This document shows, one piece after another, positions 21,398-32,447 of a stretch of 64,000 bases of DNA. The first letter of the stretch is position 1. Every line of letters begins with the position of its first letter. Source of the DNA: Allomyces macrogynus ATCC 38327 (Eukaryota > Blastocladiomycota > Blastocladiomycetes > Blastocladiales > Blastocladiaceae). The DNA lies in contig GG745341.1 of assembly GCA_000151295.1 (NCBI GenBank), positions 220,494 to 284,493 of the forward strand, given 5' to 3'. The notes beneath the pieces are model-generated. The model saw only the letters and a program-made list of their open reading frames with translations. It was not told the DNA's origin and ran no database searches. A program made the position numbers and the translations under genes.

Positions 21398-24347
21398 ATG
21401 TTCTGGACTAACGAACGAATGCGCGGCCATCCTTATTTCAGACCGCTGCGGCCCCCGTGTCCAACCGCCCACGCTTCTGGCGCCCCCGCAACGGCCGACG
21501 CATCGCGACGCGCGCGGCCTGCCACCACCGCGATTGACAGGCCGAAAGCGCCCGCGGCCACTGTGCCCGTGCGCACTCTCGCCCACCGCGGCCTCAACGG
21601 CAACAATCACCACAACAGCAACGGCATTGCCAGCGGGTACGTACCTGTCACCATGCTCCTTGGCGCGTGCATGTCATGATCTGAGATCGTGTCGCGTCGC
21701 CGACGACGGCCGCAGAACGCGCGCTGATCGCACCCGCTCCCCCTCGTGTCTGCAGCACCACCAACCCGCGCTTCGCCACCGCTCCCGCCGCTACGCACTC
21801 GTCCACGATGCACGGCACCTACCCGGCGTCGCAGGCGCAGCCCGCCGCCGCGGGCATCAACCCAACGTACATGCCCGTGCACCCGCCGCACGCACACGCG
21901 CACGCACACGCTCACCCGCACGCGCCTCGCGCGCCGCCGCAGCACGCGGTCGCGCAACACCACGGGCAGTACACGTACGCCGGCGGTCCCTGGCCGCCGA
22001 GACCACCGCACGCCGTGAATCCCGCGTCCTACCCCCCTGTTCCCGCGGGTACGCCGCCGCAAGGACCGCCGCTGGCCGCCGTCCCGTACGCGCCAATCGA
22101 ACCGCACGCGCGGCACGCGACCGGCCACAGCGCGGGCGCGCCGCCGACGTGGTCGCCGCCGGGCCACGAGAATCCTCGGACCGCGGTAGCACCGGGACCG
22201 CACCACGAAACGCAGCCGTGGCCCGCGCGCGACATGGACGCGCGGCTACCGCCGCCGCCACCGCCTCCGTCGCATGCCGGGCGCTGGGTGTACGTGCCCC
22301 CTTGCACCGCCGAACCGCCACACTATCCCGCGCACCCACGGTACCGTACGACCACCGCTGCGAGCGCGGGCGGGAAGCAGCATGTCGAGGTCGATGTCGA
22401 GCCTCGACTGGTCGCCGTCCGGCGCGGCACGGACGATCGGGGCACGCGCACGNNNNNNNNNNNNNNNNNNNNNNNNNNNNNNNNNNNNNNNNNNNNNNNN
22501 NNNNNNNNNNNNNNNNNNNNNNNNNNNNNNNNNNNNNNNNNNNNNNNNNNNNNNNNNNNNNNNNNNNNNNNNNNNNNNNNNNNNNNNNNNNNNNNNNNNN
22601 NNNNNNNNNNNNNNNNNNNNNNNNNNNNNNNNNNNNNNNNNNNNNNNNNNNNNNNNNNNNNNNNNNNNNNNNNNNNNNNNNNNNNNNNNNNNNNNNNNNN
22701 NNNNNNNNNNNNNNNNNNNNNNNNNNNNNNNNNNNNNNNNNNNNNNNNNNNNNNNNNNNNNNNNNNNNNNNNNNNNNNNNNNNNNNNNNNNNNNNNNNNN
22801 NNNNNNNNNNNNNNNNNNNNNNNNNNNNNNNNNNNNNNNNNNNNNNNNNNNNNNNNNNNNNNNNNNNNNNNNNNNNNNNNNNNNNNNNNNNNNNNNNNNN
22901 NNNNNNNNNNNNNNNNNNNNNNNNNNNNNNNNNNNNNNNNNNNNNNNNNNNNNNNNNNNNNNNNNNNNNGTGCCGGCGTCGTGGCCGCCGGGCGTCGTCG
23001 AGCAGGATAACAGCATGGACCGGCTTGCGGCCGCGGCCGCGGCAGCAGCAAGTCGCGGGTCGTCGTCGCGGTCCGGTGCCGGTGGAGCGTTGAGTAATGC
23101 GGCCGCGTCACCGTCGCCGCCACCACCGCCGCCGTCGCGCGCGACGGCAGCAGCACCGAGACGGCGCGCGTCAGGGAAGCGCGCGCGCGAGCGGTCCAGG
23201 ACTGGTGCGGGTGCGCTCGATCGGCCGCTGCACACGTACACGGCGGCGGAGCTGAATGCGCACATTGGCGCGCGTAAGAAACGGCGCAATTTCACCAAGG
23301 AGGCACGGTCGGTGCTGTTTGCGTGGCTCGATGAGCACGAGCAGGTGCGTTGGCTTGGTCTGCTTGGTTGATTGAGAGAGGGGAAGGCTCGCACCGGGGA
23401 CGAAGACGCTGGCGGGCGGCAAGCGCAGCGCGTGGTCGCGCGTGCCGATCGGGCGATGGTGCAAGGGACCCGCACGCCGGACTGTGTGCGGATGGGGGGA
23501 TGGACAGGCGAATGGATGGCGGGGCCCGAGGGGAGATGGAGGGTCGTGGAGCTTGGACGAGCAAGGCGCGCCGGCCAGCGAACGGGACGGGATGGGGGGA
23601 CGAGATGGAAGAGCGGTGCGCGTGACGGCGAGCCAAGACTGTTCCTGGCAGGCGTCGTTTGGGTCGGTTCGGTTATTCCATGCACGCAGCGCCCCGCCTC
23701 GCCGCACCTCGCCGAACGCCGGCCCTGTTGCCCTTGTCTGCCGCGACGACCGCGGCGGCCCTTGTTGCCGGCTGCCTGACCTGGACGGGACTCGACCGGC
23801 GGCGACCTGACCGTGATCTGATCTGACGCGCTTGCCATCGTGCCGCTCATTCTAGGACCCTTACCCGACCGAGACCGAAAAGCGCGACCTGGCCGCGGCC
23901 GCGTCGCTGACCGTCACGCAAATCAACTACTGGTTTGTGAATGCGCGGTACGCTGTTCTCTCTGTTGTTGCTTGCCGAAGGTGGTGTTCCTGGCGCGAAT
24001 GAGAATAGCCTGACTCACCACGGTGACGCCCTTGCCACGGTAGCCGACGCACGCTGCGCAACCGCCAGCTCGCTGCCAATGCCGCGCCCGTCGCTGCCGC
24101 CGACTCGCCGCGCGCGTCTGGCTCGGGTGCCGTCCGGACGCTGCCGCAGCAGCCGCCTGCGCGTGCGCCCGCGGCGGTCGCTGCTCCGGCAGCGTGGCAC
24201 GGCAGCGACGACGAGGAAGAAGATGACGAGGAGGATGGCGGTGGCGCCTTGTCGGGCGAGTCGATGGCGCTGTCCGACAACGACTCGGACGGCGAGTACG
24301 TGCCCGAGCTGCAGGCAACCGAGAAGCCGCGGCGTGGCGGCGTGTGA
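21398..24347 (+). CDS. TALE-class homeodomain transcription factor
   Basis: Likely exons are 21398-21636, 21756-23344 (interrupted by the N gap 22453-22969), 23856-23947 and 24044-24347. Phases match at every border that can be checked. The homeodomain is split by introns: KKRRNFTKEARSVLFAWLDE, then DPYPTETEKRDLAAAASLTV, TQINYWFVNAR and RRTLRNRQ. The three-residue loop extension (YPTE after helix 1) and helix-3 residues WFVNAR define the TALE class (PBX/MEIS/TGIF/IRX and fungal mating-type or cell-fate regulators). The N-terminus is His/Pro/Ala-rich with a (HA)n stretch, and poly-Ala, poly-Pro and Ser/Arg patches precede the homeodomain. An acidic segment (DDEEEDDEED) lies near the C-terminus and could activate transcription. 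The homeodomain is DNA-binding and nuclear. Its targets cannot be told from sequence. The first exon is less certain than the rest. Confidence 0.85.
22453..22969. other. Assembly gap (517 N)
   Basis: Unknown bases inside the second exon of the homeobox gene, in its low-complexity N-terminal region. The real length is unknown, so residue numbers downstream are not fixed. Confidence 0.99.
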
Positions 24348-24539
24348 ACGCGCGCCGGTCGAGTCAGGAAACGTGCGGTGCAGGTGCGTTTTGAGCACGC
24401 ATAGCGATGGACAGGACAGTTAATAGAGGTACCAACGATCGGTTTTTTTTTTGCCTTCGCTGAGCAGAGACAGACAGGTGGTCGAGCGGAGACGAGCGAA
24501 CGGAACAGTGCTCGGCGGTGTCAATTCCAGCTTCCGATG

Positions 24540-24588
<49 letters not shown>

Positions 24589-25231
24589 CACACACAATGC
24601 CAGTACGGCGGAAACTTGCCAGATGGATCCAGCACACGCGCCGGCACGCTGCAAGGCGCGCCGTCGACTGGGCTCCAGAAATCGACTGGGTGGACGGACA
24701 TGGCTGGCGCGGTGGGCGTCCGTCCTCGGAGGAGGCCGACAAGGGCGCGGCAGATGGGTGGGCAGACGGGACCACTGGCGCGACGCCGATGCGGCACGTT
24801 CCGCGGCGCGCCGGTGGGCGATGGGAGCAGATGCTGGTGCTTCCAGCTTCTGGCTTTGCGTTGGCGATGGCGATGGAAGAGGGGAACGCGAATGCGAATC
24901 GGGCATGGACGCTCGGGGCCGGCCAGTCGTCGATGCGCGATGCGGGATGGCGACACGCAAGCGGATTCATTTACCCTAAACCTGAGCCCTGTTCAACATT
25001 GTTGGCAGATGACTTTGACGTGGCCACCTCGCGAATCGCCTGCTGGGCATCGTCTGCCACGATCAGCAACGAACCTGCGCTGGATCAACCATTTCCGGCG
25101 CGCACTTGCTGCAGTCTCGCCAAAACTGGCCAGCAACTCCAAGCAACTTGATTGCCCAGCTCTGGACCCCGCCGCTGCCGCCGCCCGTCCGCCAGTCAAT
25201 CAGTGATTTATTCGCCGCGACGACCATCACC
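24348..25231. other. Intergenic spacer with a GGCA microsatellite
   Basis: Spacer between two + strand genes. It contains a T-run near 24441-24450 and the tetranucleotide repeat described separately. The last 200 bases are less GC-rich and probably contain the promoter of the J-protein gene. No exon recognised. Confidence 0.4.
24543..24590. repeat. (GGCA)12 microsatellite
   Basis: Twelve perfect copies of GGCA, 48 bases, followed by CACACA. Read on the complement it is TGCC. It is the longest perfect tandem repeat in the window and likely to vary in length between strains. Confidence 0.95.
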
Positions 25232-27430
25232 ATGACGGCCCTGACCATGTGCCTCGCGCTCGCTCCAACCGCGACCGCTGCAGGCACCGCGGCTGCGCAC
25301 GCCGTCGCCAAGCTCTCTGGTCCGTTCACGCGTCGGATCGCAGACCAACGGCCCGTGCTAACGCGCGTGCACCTAATTAGCATTCCGCTCGCTCCCAATT
25401 GACCGCGCGTCGCCGCGGTTTGCCGAGCGGCACGACCCGGCCGACGAGTCTGCGCTCGCGGCGCTATTTGGCGCCGCGACTGTCGACAAGTTCCCAGAGG
25501 ACGATGACGATGAGGCCGACGTGATTGATCCGCGAATGATGTTCCTGGACCCGACGCAGTGGAAGGTACGCGATATCGTTTATTCGAGAGCTCGCGCTTG
25601 GTCCAAGTCGCTGACCACAACGCCGTTTGTAGGAACAAGACCACTACTTTGTGCTCGGCCTCCAAGATGCGCGGTTCCGCGCGACCGACGCCGAGATCAA
25701 GACAGCCTACCGCCGCCGCGTCCTGCAGTACCATCCCGACAAGCTGCAGGCCTCGGCCGCACCGGGTGCGACAGATCTGTACGTCCGGCCAATGCGATCA
25801 TTCTCGCGTCTTGACGCTCTTGATCGTAGTGCTGACCCGTTCGACCGTGCACTTGCTTCTCCACCTCACGCATCCAGCGACGCCACCTTCAAGTGCATCC
25901 AAAAAGCACACGAGGTTTTGTCGGACCCCGTCAAGCGCATGCAATACGACTCGGTCGACCCGGCCATCGATTTCACCATCCCGTCCGACGCCGAGATCAA
26001 GTCGTGGATCGCGTCGGACGGACCTGACGCCATCTACTCGCACCTGGCGCCCATTTTCGCGCGCGAGGCGCGCTTCTCCAAGCGGCAACCCGTCCCTTCA
26101 CTCGGCGACGCCCACAGCGACCGCGCTGCGGTGGAAAACTTCTACTCGTTCTGGTACGCGTTCGACTCGTGGCGGTCGTTCGAGTACCTCGACAAGGACG
26201 ATGCCGAGACCGCCGAGAACCGCGACCATAAGCGGCACTTGGAGAAGAAGAACAAGGCCGATCGCGCGCGCCGCAAGACCGAGGATACGGCGCGTGTGCG
26301 CACGCTCGTGGATCTCGCGCTCAAGCACGATGCGCGCATGAAGCGGTTCAAGGAAGAGGACAAGCTCGCCAAGAAGATGAAGAAGCAGCAAGCGGCGCGC
26401 GGTGGATCGGCCACCGCGACACCCGCCGCGCCACCCACGCCGGAGCCTGCAGCACCGGCGGCCGTGGAACCGGCAGCAGACCAGGTGGCGGCGGCGGCGG
26501 CCGACAAGGACCGCAAGGCCGCGGTCAAGCGTGAGCGCAAAGCGATCAAGCACCTCGTCACGCGCGACGCGAATTACCTGTTGCCCGCGGCGGCGACGCC
26601 GTCCGCCGACGATATGACGCGTGTCTCGGCCGCGCTCGACCAGCTGCTCGACGCGTGCAAGGGACGACGCCCAGGAACTTGAGTGCGTGCACAAGCGACT
26701 TGCCGCAGCGCTCGCCAAGGACTCGCCCAAGTTGCGCGCAAACGTCAAGGCCGCGTTCGACGCCGAGTGCGAGCGCACCGCGGCGGCGCGCGAGCAGGAC
26801 CGGACCGCTGCTGCGTCGACCTCGGCGGCACCCGCAGCGGCTCTCCCCACGTCCAAGGTCGTGCCGTGGTCGGCCAAGGAGTTGCAGATGCTGATCGCCG
26901 GTGTGAACGCGATCCCCGGCGGGACCGTTGCGCGGTGGGAGAAGATTGCCGAGTATGTCGCGGAGCACTCGGATAACCCGAAAGTGCGGCGCACGGCCGA
27001 CGTGATTGCCATGGCCAAGCGCGTGCAGGGGCGGCCGGCGAGCGCGGTCGCGGGCAAGGCGCTGCAGGCGTTGCAAGCGCATACCAAGAAGCATAACGAC
27101 GATGTATTGTGTGCCGACGCGCCGACATTGCGCGATGAGGCCTACGAGCGCGTGGGGACGGCACCGCCGACTCCGGCTGCGGCACCCGCATCGGCAGCAG
27201 CCGCGACGGCCGCTGCGACGTGGTCGCTCGCGCAGCAGGAGCAGCTGCAAAAGGCGCTGCGCGCGTACCCGCCGTCGTACAAGGAGGCCGATCGGTTTGA
27301 TAAGATTGCCGGCATGGTCGAGGGGAAGAGCAAGAAGGAGTGCATGGCGCGGATCAAGTACCTGGCTGAGCAGGTCAAGCTCAAGAAACTGCAACAACAG
27401 CAGCAGGCCGCGCAACAAGGCGGCAAGTGA
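25232..27430 (+). CDS. Zuotin/DNAJC2 ribosome-associated J protein with SANT domains, one frame break
   Basis: Exons 25232-25319, 25381-25565, 25633-25778 and 25878-27430. The J domain (about residues 95-165) starts EQDHYFVLGLQDARF, carries YHPDK (HPD at 125-127) and ends in ATFKCIQKAHEVLSDPVKR, the family signature. Next comes the zuotin homology region (PSLGDAHSDRAAVENFYSFW and DSWRSFEYLD), then a charged ribosome-binding helix region. Two SANT/Myb-like repeats close the protein (VVPWSAKELQMLIAGVNAIP and TWSLAQQEQLQKALRAYP). With an atypical Hsp70 it forms the ribosome-associated complex that helps new chains fold. SANT repeats occur in animal and plant homologues but are missing from budding-yeast Zuo1. 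Near 26655-26665 one extra base in an AAGGGAC context shifts the frame between GRRPGT-stop and GDDAQELECVHKRL. Both sides are conserved, so an insertion error is likely. Confidence 0.92.
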
Positions 27431-28312
27431 GGGTGCAGAGGGTGCATTCATTGTTTTAGCGTGTGTTGGACGTGAAATGGTGAGTTTTTGAATCTTCAGA
27501 CCGGTTTGGGGGAGGGGACGACATGATTCTCGCCATCGCAAACATCAATCGAACACGCAAAAGTGACTAGTCCCTTCCATTCGTGCATATCGAGGTTCGT
27601 TACTTCACCATACAGCGGTTACTGCGCATTATTACCAGGCGACGAAAAGGGTCGCCATGTCAAATGGCATGGAATGGCCAAAATGAGATAAATGAAACGC
27701 TCAGGCACTTCGGTGGCAGGGTTCGCATGCACTGGGAAAAATAAGCGGCACCCCACGCTTACACAGAGTGGATGGCATCGCATCCAAGCGTTTGCGCTCA
27801 AGGAAGGTGTCGAACCGACAGTGAGCGTTTGCTGCAATATTCGATGGCCAGTAACCTCCTGAACGCAGGCTTGCTGTTTGTACCAAATAGGAGGTGCATC
27901 TCTGATCGAGATCCTCGTAAGATTAGACGCAAGTCCGATACCTGCCGAGTTGAGTAAGGAGAGTATGGGTAAATATTGATTTCGAGCGAGATGCGTGCAA
28001 TACTGGGACTACCTGGCGTCCTTTCAGACCAAATGGAGGGGTAAATTTGGCCCCACGAGCGAAGAAGCATGTCGACGAAGCCGTCGAGCTTCTTCACCGT
28101 TATTCAGATGGGAAGAGGACAGTACGATCCGCGAGTGCGACAACATACTCGGCCAGTTCAGTCATCTCGATTTTGCCGCACTTCTCTCTCGATGTAGCCG
28201 CCTTTTTAAAAACTGAGCCCACTTAATCAAATCATGACACAAGCGTTATTTCGTTAAGTTCCATCCAACCAGTTCCGCTGTACCCAGTCCATCCTCACCC
28301 GGCCATGCCTTC
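27431..28312. other. Lower-GC intergenic island
   Basis: Hand counts of 60-base lines starting at 27601, 27661, 27901 and 27961 give 29 or 30 G+C each (about 49%), against about 62% in a coding line of the neighbouring gene. On the + strand the stretch about 28044-28216 reads openly as AKKHVDEAVELLHRYSDGKR and onwards to AAFLKTEPT and a TAA, with codon-like character but no start or known family. This may be an old inserted or decayed element. Confidence 0.4.
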
Positions 28313-31300
28313 CTAGACACCCGGCACCCCTTCATTCCGCGCAGCATGCGCTGCAGCGCGCCGCGCCACCCGTTCCTTACTGCGCAAATGCCGCGCGACA
28401 GCGGCCTCTACATCGCCATCCTCTTTCCACACTTCCTTTGCCATTTCCGACAAGTCGTCGTTGAATGCCAGGTAATCAATATGGTCGTCGTGGTCCTCGA
28501 GCGCGTACTTGTCAAACACGAGCGCCGCATCGGCATCCGTCAACTGACACCCGGCTGCCGACAACGCCGACCGGAACTGCGTGCGCGTGATCGTGCCGTT
28601 ATGAATCTTGTCGTGATCCTCGAGGAACCGCAGCAAAAAGTACATGCGCCGCTGCCGCAAGTCCTCAGCAAGCCGGTGCATGAGGCGCTCGAGTGCCGCT
28701 TCGTGCGCGGCGCTCCACCCGTGCCGGCCCGACGCCGACGACGAAGATGAGGACGAGGAGCTCGACGCGGTCGACGCGCGCGAATCGGCACTGCCCTGTC
28801 TCTGCGCCGTCACGCGCACCGCGACCGGACTCGTGGCCGTCACGGCCTGCTCGGCGGACTCGGCGCCGCCGTCGCGCACCTTGGCGGCCACTTCCCCACG
28901 GCGCTTGACTCCACCGACATGCGCGCGCGGAGCCGCCGGCGCAGCCATCCCCCCACCCTCGGCCAACTTCCCCGCGGCCACCAAACTCTCGCGCACCGCG
29001 CGCGCCGTGCGCGTGCCATGCACGTGCCACGGCGGCCTGAAAGTCCCCGGGTCCGCGGTCGGGTCCCTTTCGAGCCCCTTCTGCGTGAACACCGTCTCGA
29101 TCGTATCCGCAAACGCGCGGTAATCGACCATCGCCATCCCGCGCTCGCCCGCGCGCGTTGTCGGCGCGGCGCGTTCCGCCCGGGCCGCAAAATGCTCGGC
29201 GAGCGCGTTCATTTCCGCGGGACTCAGCCGGAACTGGAACCGGTCGAGGGCGCGAATGAATTCGGACCGAGTGATCCGGCCGCACTGCAGCGGGTCAAAG
29301 TCGCGCAGCGCGTCGTGCACGCGTAACCGCTCGGTCTTGACCTTGCACTTGATCCGGAACTGGATCTGGTCCATGTCGATCGGGCCCGCGGGGGTCGGGG
29401 ACGGCGAGGGCCGCGGCGAGATCGATTTCGTCGTGGGGCTGGTCCGGCCATCGCCGCTGATGGGGACGAGCGGCCCAGCGGCCGCAGGCGGTTCCGGGTC
29501 GTGCGCCTCGACTTCCGCGACAAACGGGCGGTAGCAGAACCGGCCGAGTCGCACGTCCGTCCAGGGCGTGCAGAGCGCCGCGAACGTCGTGTCCGGCACG
29601 TCAAACTCGACCCACGACAGGACTTGCCGGAACTGCGCGCGCGTGACCTGGCCCGTGCGCAAGTGGTCGAACGAATGGAACAGGTCCTTGATTGACGTCG
29701 ACCGGCGGGACAAGTGCGCGCGCAGGACCGCGACCGTATTCGCAATCAGGTGCTGCGCGTCCGGGTCGAGCGCGTCCGTGACCGGGTGCGCCGCGGGCGT
29801 GGCCACGGCGGGCGCGTGCACGGCGACGGTTGGGTGCTGTTCGAGGTCCCGGAAGTACCCGTGCGCGCGGTCCATGTCGGCTTCGAATTGCCGCCACGCA
29901 CACCGTTCGCGCTTCTCGGCGTCGCGGTACCGGTCGGCGAGCGCCTCGGCCTCGTGCGGGTGCAGGACGATGCCCATGTGGTCGAAAGCGCGGATAAAGT
30001 CGGGCCGCGCGACGGTGCCGGTCTTGGCGCGGTCAAAGTCGCGCAGAAACTCGGACACGCGCAGACCCTTCCAGTAGACCTGGTCCTGGATGTGCGCGAG
30101 GACCGCTTCGATCGGGCGCGCGGGCGTCTCGGTCACGGGCTGCTGCGGCTTATTGCAGGTCGTCTTGTTGGTCGTTTGCTGCTGGACTACCGGCGTGGAG
30201 GAAGAGAGATGAGACCACGAACATGACAACGAAGGCGCGGAGAAGGCATACACGTCGGATCGACCGACTCGACAAAGTTGAGGTAGTTGACATGATGTGG
30301 GTCCTGGAACTTGTCGAGCAGCACGTAGAGTTCGCGCTGCGTGACCTGGATCCCGACCAGCGACAAGAGCCGCGCAAACTGCGACTTGGTGATTTGGCCG
30401 CTCCACCCGGCATGCTTGTCGAAATCCTTGAAGAAATTCATCATGTGGATGCGCCGCAGCTTGATTTCCTGCATGATGCGTTCGTGGACGCTCTGGTAGA
30501 TGGCCTCGTCCTCGGGCGACAGCTTGTTGGGTTGCTAGTGGCGCGAAGACGATGCGATGAATACAATGGCTCATGAGCGAGGCACCAGCGGGAAATACGG
30601 ACCTTGATGAGCCACTCGCGTGGGGGCAGCTGCAGCTCGACGGTCGGGTCCTTTTCGACGGTCTTGGACGTGAAGACTGTTCAATCCCAAGCCAATGCCA
30701 GCCGTCAGCCCAACGCTTCCCGCGCATAATCCTTCGGAAAACGTACTCTCATCCACCGCGTTGCAGAAATCGCGGTACGACACGCGCCCATCACTCGTCT
30801 TGAACGCGGCGACCATAGTCTCCAATTCCTGGCGCGACAGCACCATGTTCGAGGCCTTGATCCCGGCGCGGAACTGGGCCTCGGACACGAGCCCGAGCCG
30901 GTGCCGGTCATAGTCGCAGAACAGGTCGATCAGACGAAGCCGGTGCGTGTAAACGTGCCGCTGGATGTGCTCGAGCACAACGTCGAGCGTAATCGCCGCA
31001 CGAGGTGGTGGGTCGCTCGCATCGAGAATGATTTCGGTGCCGACGGGCGGGTGCGTGAGCGGGTGCTCCTCGAGCCGGTCTTGCGGGATCAGTTGGTTGA
31101 CGGGGGGTGGGCGGCGGGCCGGGTCTGGACGGGAGGAGTCGTGAGAACAATGGATCGAAATGATGCGGATTGAGAACGGCGCCGAACGCCAGCACGTACT
31201 CTTGCGGTTCACATGCACGTTGAACTTAAAGTAATTGACAGTATCGGTGCCCGGGTCCTGGTACATGGCGAGCAGCGTGTCCATTTCCTCGGACGAGAGC

Positions 31301-32208
31301 AAGTTGGGCGGGAACCCGCGGCGGTACTGGTTGATGGTAATGAACCCGGAATTGTGCTTGTCAAAGTCGCAGTACCACGACTTGACGTCGAACCCATGGT
31401 GCCGCACGTATTGCCGCACGCGGTCAATCAGTTCCTGGCACTTGGACTGCGTCGTCGGCGAGAGCGGGCGCAGGTCCTGGATCCATTGCGCGGGCGTGCC
31501 GACAAGCAAGGTCGGCGTCTTTTCGAGGTTGCGGCTGCCAAAAACTATCGTCTCGACAAGCGTCAGCTAGAAGCTTCCCCTGCGCCACGTCTGCAGCGAC
31601 AAACGCTTCGGCACCCTTGTCAATCGACTCAATAAACGCCGTATACTGCACGGTGCCGTTATTGCGCGTATCGTAGTGCGCGAGCAGCACCGCATACTCT
31701 TTGTCGTCGAGCAAGACACCCTTTTCAATACTCTGCGACAGACACCGGCGAAATTGCGTCTGCGAAATGTAGCCCGAGTGCAGCCGGTCATAGTCCTTGA
31801 AGTGCTCGGAGATGCGAATGCGCGCCGAGTAGACGTGCGACCGGATCTTCGACTCGATGCGGTCGAGCTCGGCCGTGCGCGCCGGCACGGCGGGGCCGTC
31901 GGTCGTGGCCAGGCCGCGCGTCCGCGAGGACATGGTGGGGCGCGGGGTTGGAGGAAGACAGCGGCCGGCGCACGTCTATCGTCTATCGGCGGGCCGCGAG
32001 GTGGGGCGACAGGTGGTGGCGGAGCGGGGTAAAGGGTGCAGATCGCTGGGGGAGGGCTGAAGAGCAAGCAACGGCAGGCGGACTTGGTAAATGCCACCAC
32101 GCCGCGCGTCACTGGGTGCTGGAAACAATCGTCGTAGTCCAAATGCGGGTACTTGCGCTTGAGCGGATGGGGAATGGCGGCGGCGAGGGTCGTCTGATCA
32201 GCAGACAT
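28313..32208 (-). CDS. Large multi-EF-hand protein, candidate flagellar/zoospore calcium protein
   Basis: Seven minus-strand exons splice in phase: 32208-32101, 31975-31615, 31544-31200, 31124-30747, 30676-30603, 30534-30252 and 30186-28313, about 1140 residues. A repeat of about 120 residues recurs at least seven times. Each has a helix (IRSHVYSARIRISEHFKDYD-like), a degenerate EF-hand loop (DYDRLHSGYIS, DFDKHNSGFIT, DYDRHRLGLVS, DFDRAKTGTVA, DFDPLQCGRIT and DHDKIHNGTIT are examples), then F-R-x-x-L and a second, looser hand ending in YxxFIESID-like segments. Many loops lack one or more calcium ligands, so several hands may be structural. A Ser-rich linker sits at about 28710-28800. The architecture resembles EF-hand proteins of axonemes and basal bodies (the EFCAB type), but I cannot assign a named orthologue. 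A zoospore role is inference. The first two exons are the least certain. Confidence 0.8.
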
Positions 32209-32447
32209 TGTGGAAAGAGATCGAACGACAAATCACATCTCAATAATGCAACAAATCATCGGCACGATCACGTCCGTGTCAGCTGCCAGTCACGCCGTGC
32301 CTCACCACGCGTCTCGCAGGCGTGACAAACGTCTTCCTCGTCTGATCGACGGCCGGCACATCTGTCGCTGGGCGGCGACGCCGCCTACAAGACGCCCGAA
32401 GTTGGCTCGTCAAGCGGCATCGAGTCCATTGAGTGTCATTGAGCCGA
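32209..32447. other. Spacer between two minus-strand genes
   Basis: Likely promoter of the EF-hand protein gene. Somewhat lower in GC than the coding neighbours near 32218-32270. Short, with no element I can name. Confidence 0.35.

Noticed and set aside
27790..27830. GTCGAACCGACAGTG resembling a tRNA 3' half
   Set aside because: The stem bases do not pair, and no 5' half is present at the right distance on either strand.
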